From Ignavibacteria bacterium UBA2333 (GTDB taxonomy: Bacteria; Bacteroidota; Ignavibacteria; Kapaibacteriales; Kapaibacteriaceae), in the NCBI GenBank assembly GCA_002344895.1, contig DDUR01000057.1:1-29110 (forward strand): a stretch of 29,110 nt of DNA. The letters run 5' to 3'. Shown in pieces: positions 28,950-29,110 of this stretch (the first letter of the stretch is position 1; every line of letters begins with the position of its first letter). The notes beneath the pieces were generated by a model. It ran no database searches and was not told the origin of the DNA. It was given only the letters and a program-made list of their open reading frames with translations. A program made the translations under genes and the position numbers.

Positions 28950-29110
28950 ATCAACGGGTACAGTGCTAACCCGGTGATCGGATCACCATGAAGACCGAAA
29001 CAATTCTCCGGGAGAAATCTCCCGGAGAATACACTTTGTGTTAGGGGGCAAACGGGGCATCCACCGAACCAGACGTGAAGGTGCCGGGGACCTATAGGCC
29101 CCCGGCACCT
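28950..29110 (+). repeat. Composite repeat E-A-B-C, cut by window edge
   Basis: Module E arms ATCAACGGGT (28950-28959) and ACCCGGTGAT (28969-28978, one mismatch), two module A units (29006-29014, 29019-29027), module B (29044-29058, AAACGGGGC variant) and module C (29079-29110), which ends exactly at the window end. 29006-29110 matches 27286-27390 with six differences. Confidence 0.88.
29079..29110 (+). terminator. Module C hairpin at window end
   Basis: 11-bp stem and loop ACCTATAGGC are complete; the T-run would lie beyond the window. Confidence 0.5.

Noticed and set aside
27247..29058. REP/RAYT system
   Set aside because: The hairpins are REP-like in size, but there is no RAYT transposase in the window and no GTAG-type tetranucleotide before the stems, so the name is not justified.
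19523..29110. Integron-like cassette array with attC sites
   Set aside because: Hairpin-bounded blocks with acetyltransferases invite this reading, but I find no GTTRRRY/RYYYAAC core pairs in the hairpins, no integrase, gene orientation is mixed, and one block holds a housekeeping-type lipid operon.

Overview
The window reads as chromosomal DNA of a Gram-negative, didermic bacterium of the Bacteroidota/Chlorobi (FCB) group. Supporting this are several secreted proteins ending in what look like type IX secretion (T9SS) sorting domains, many lipoproteins with lipoboxes, a LytS/LytTR-type two-component pair and small outer-membrane barrel-like proteins. A deep FCB branch such as Ignavibacteria/Kapaibacteria fits, but this is inference. 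Genes are densely packed with frequent 4-bp ATGA/GTGA overlaps. I saw no rRNA, tRNA, CRISPR array, transposase or integrase.

Layout. 1-2.6 kb: an ECF sigma factor, an overlapping membrane anti-sigma-like protein with an unusual barrel-like C-terminus, and a lipoprotein. 2.6-5.0 kb: a DUF1761 membrane protein divergent from a histidine kinase/LytTR regulator pair. 5.1-9.7 kb: a large secreted SGNH/sialate O-acetylesterase-type protein, a small lipoprotein, an L,D-transpeptidase-like lipoprotein and a glutaminyl cyclotransferase-like lipoprotein. 9.8-14.9 kb: three secreted proteins in a row, two with T9SS-type C-termini. 14.8-19.5 kb: a beta-CASP metallo-hydrolase, an outer-membrane-like protein, DUF2164, DinB, GNAT, DUF6512 and YdeI/OmdA-type genes. 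19.5-29.1 kb: accessory-looking genes (lipoprotein, three-part DUF3052-DUF1801-(SSTK)n protein, GyrI-like protein, GNATs, SIMPL protein) around a phospholipid-synthesis operon (CDP-alcohol phosphatidyltransferase, PlsC-like, CdsA-like).

The most striking signal is a modular, dispersed repeat system. Module A is a 13-bp phased unit, CTCCNGGAGAAYW, found in arrays. Module B is a paired G-run, AGGGGGCAAAAGGGGC, usually with a 9-bp period. Module C is a 32-bp GC-rich hairpin followed by TTTT. Module D is GACTCAGGAGAAAT. Module E is a pair of ACCGGGT/ACCCGGT arms. The modules combine in a mostly fixed order (A-B-C-D-E) between genes from 19.5 kb to the right edge. All eight C hairpins point the same way whatever the direction of the flanking genes, and they divide the region into blocks of one to three genes (two or three in all but the small tandem spacings). 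Module B also occurs alone, including inside at least seven protein-coding genes. Module sequences supply the Shine-Dalgarno of one gene and the stop codons of two others. I do not recognise this repeat system as a named family.
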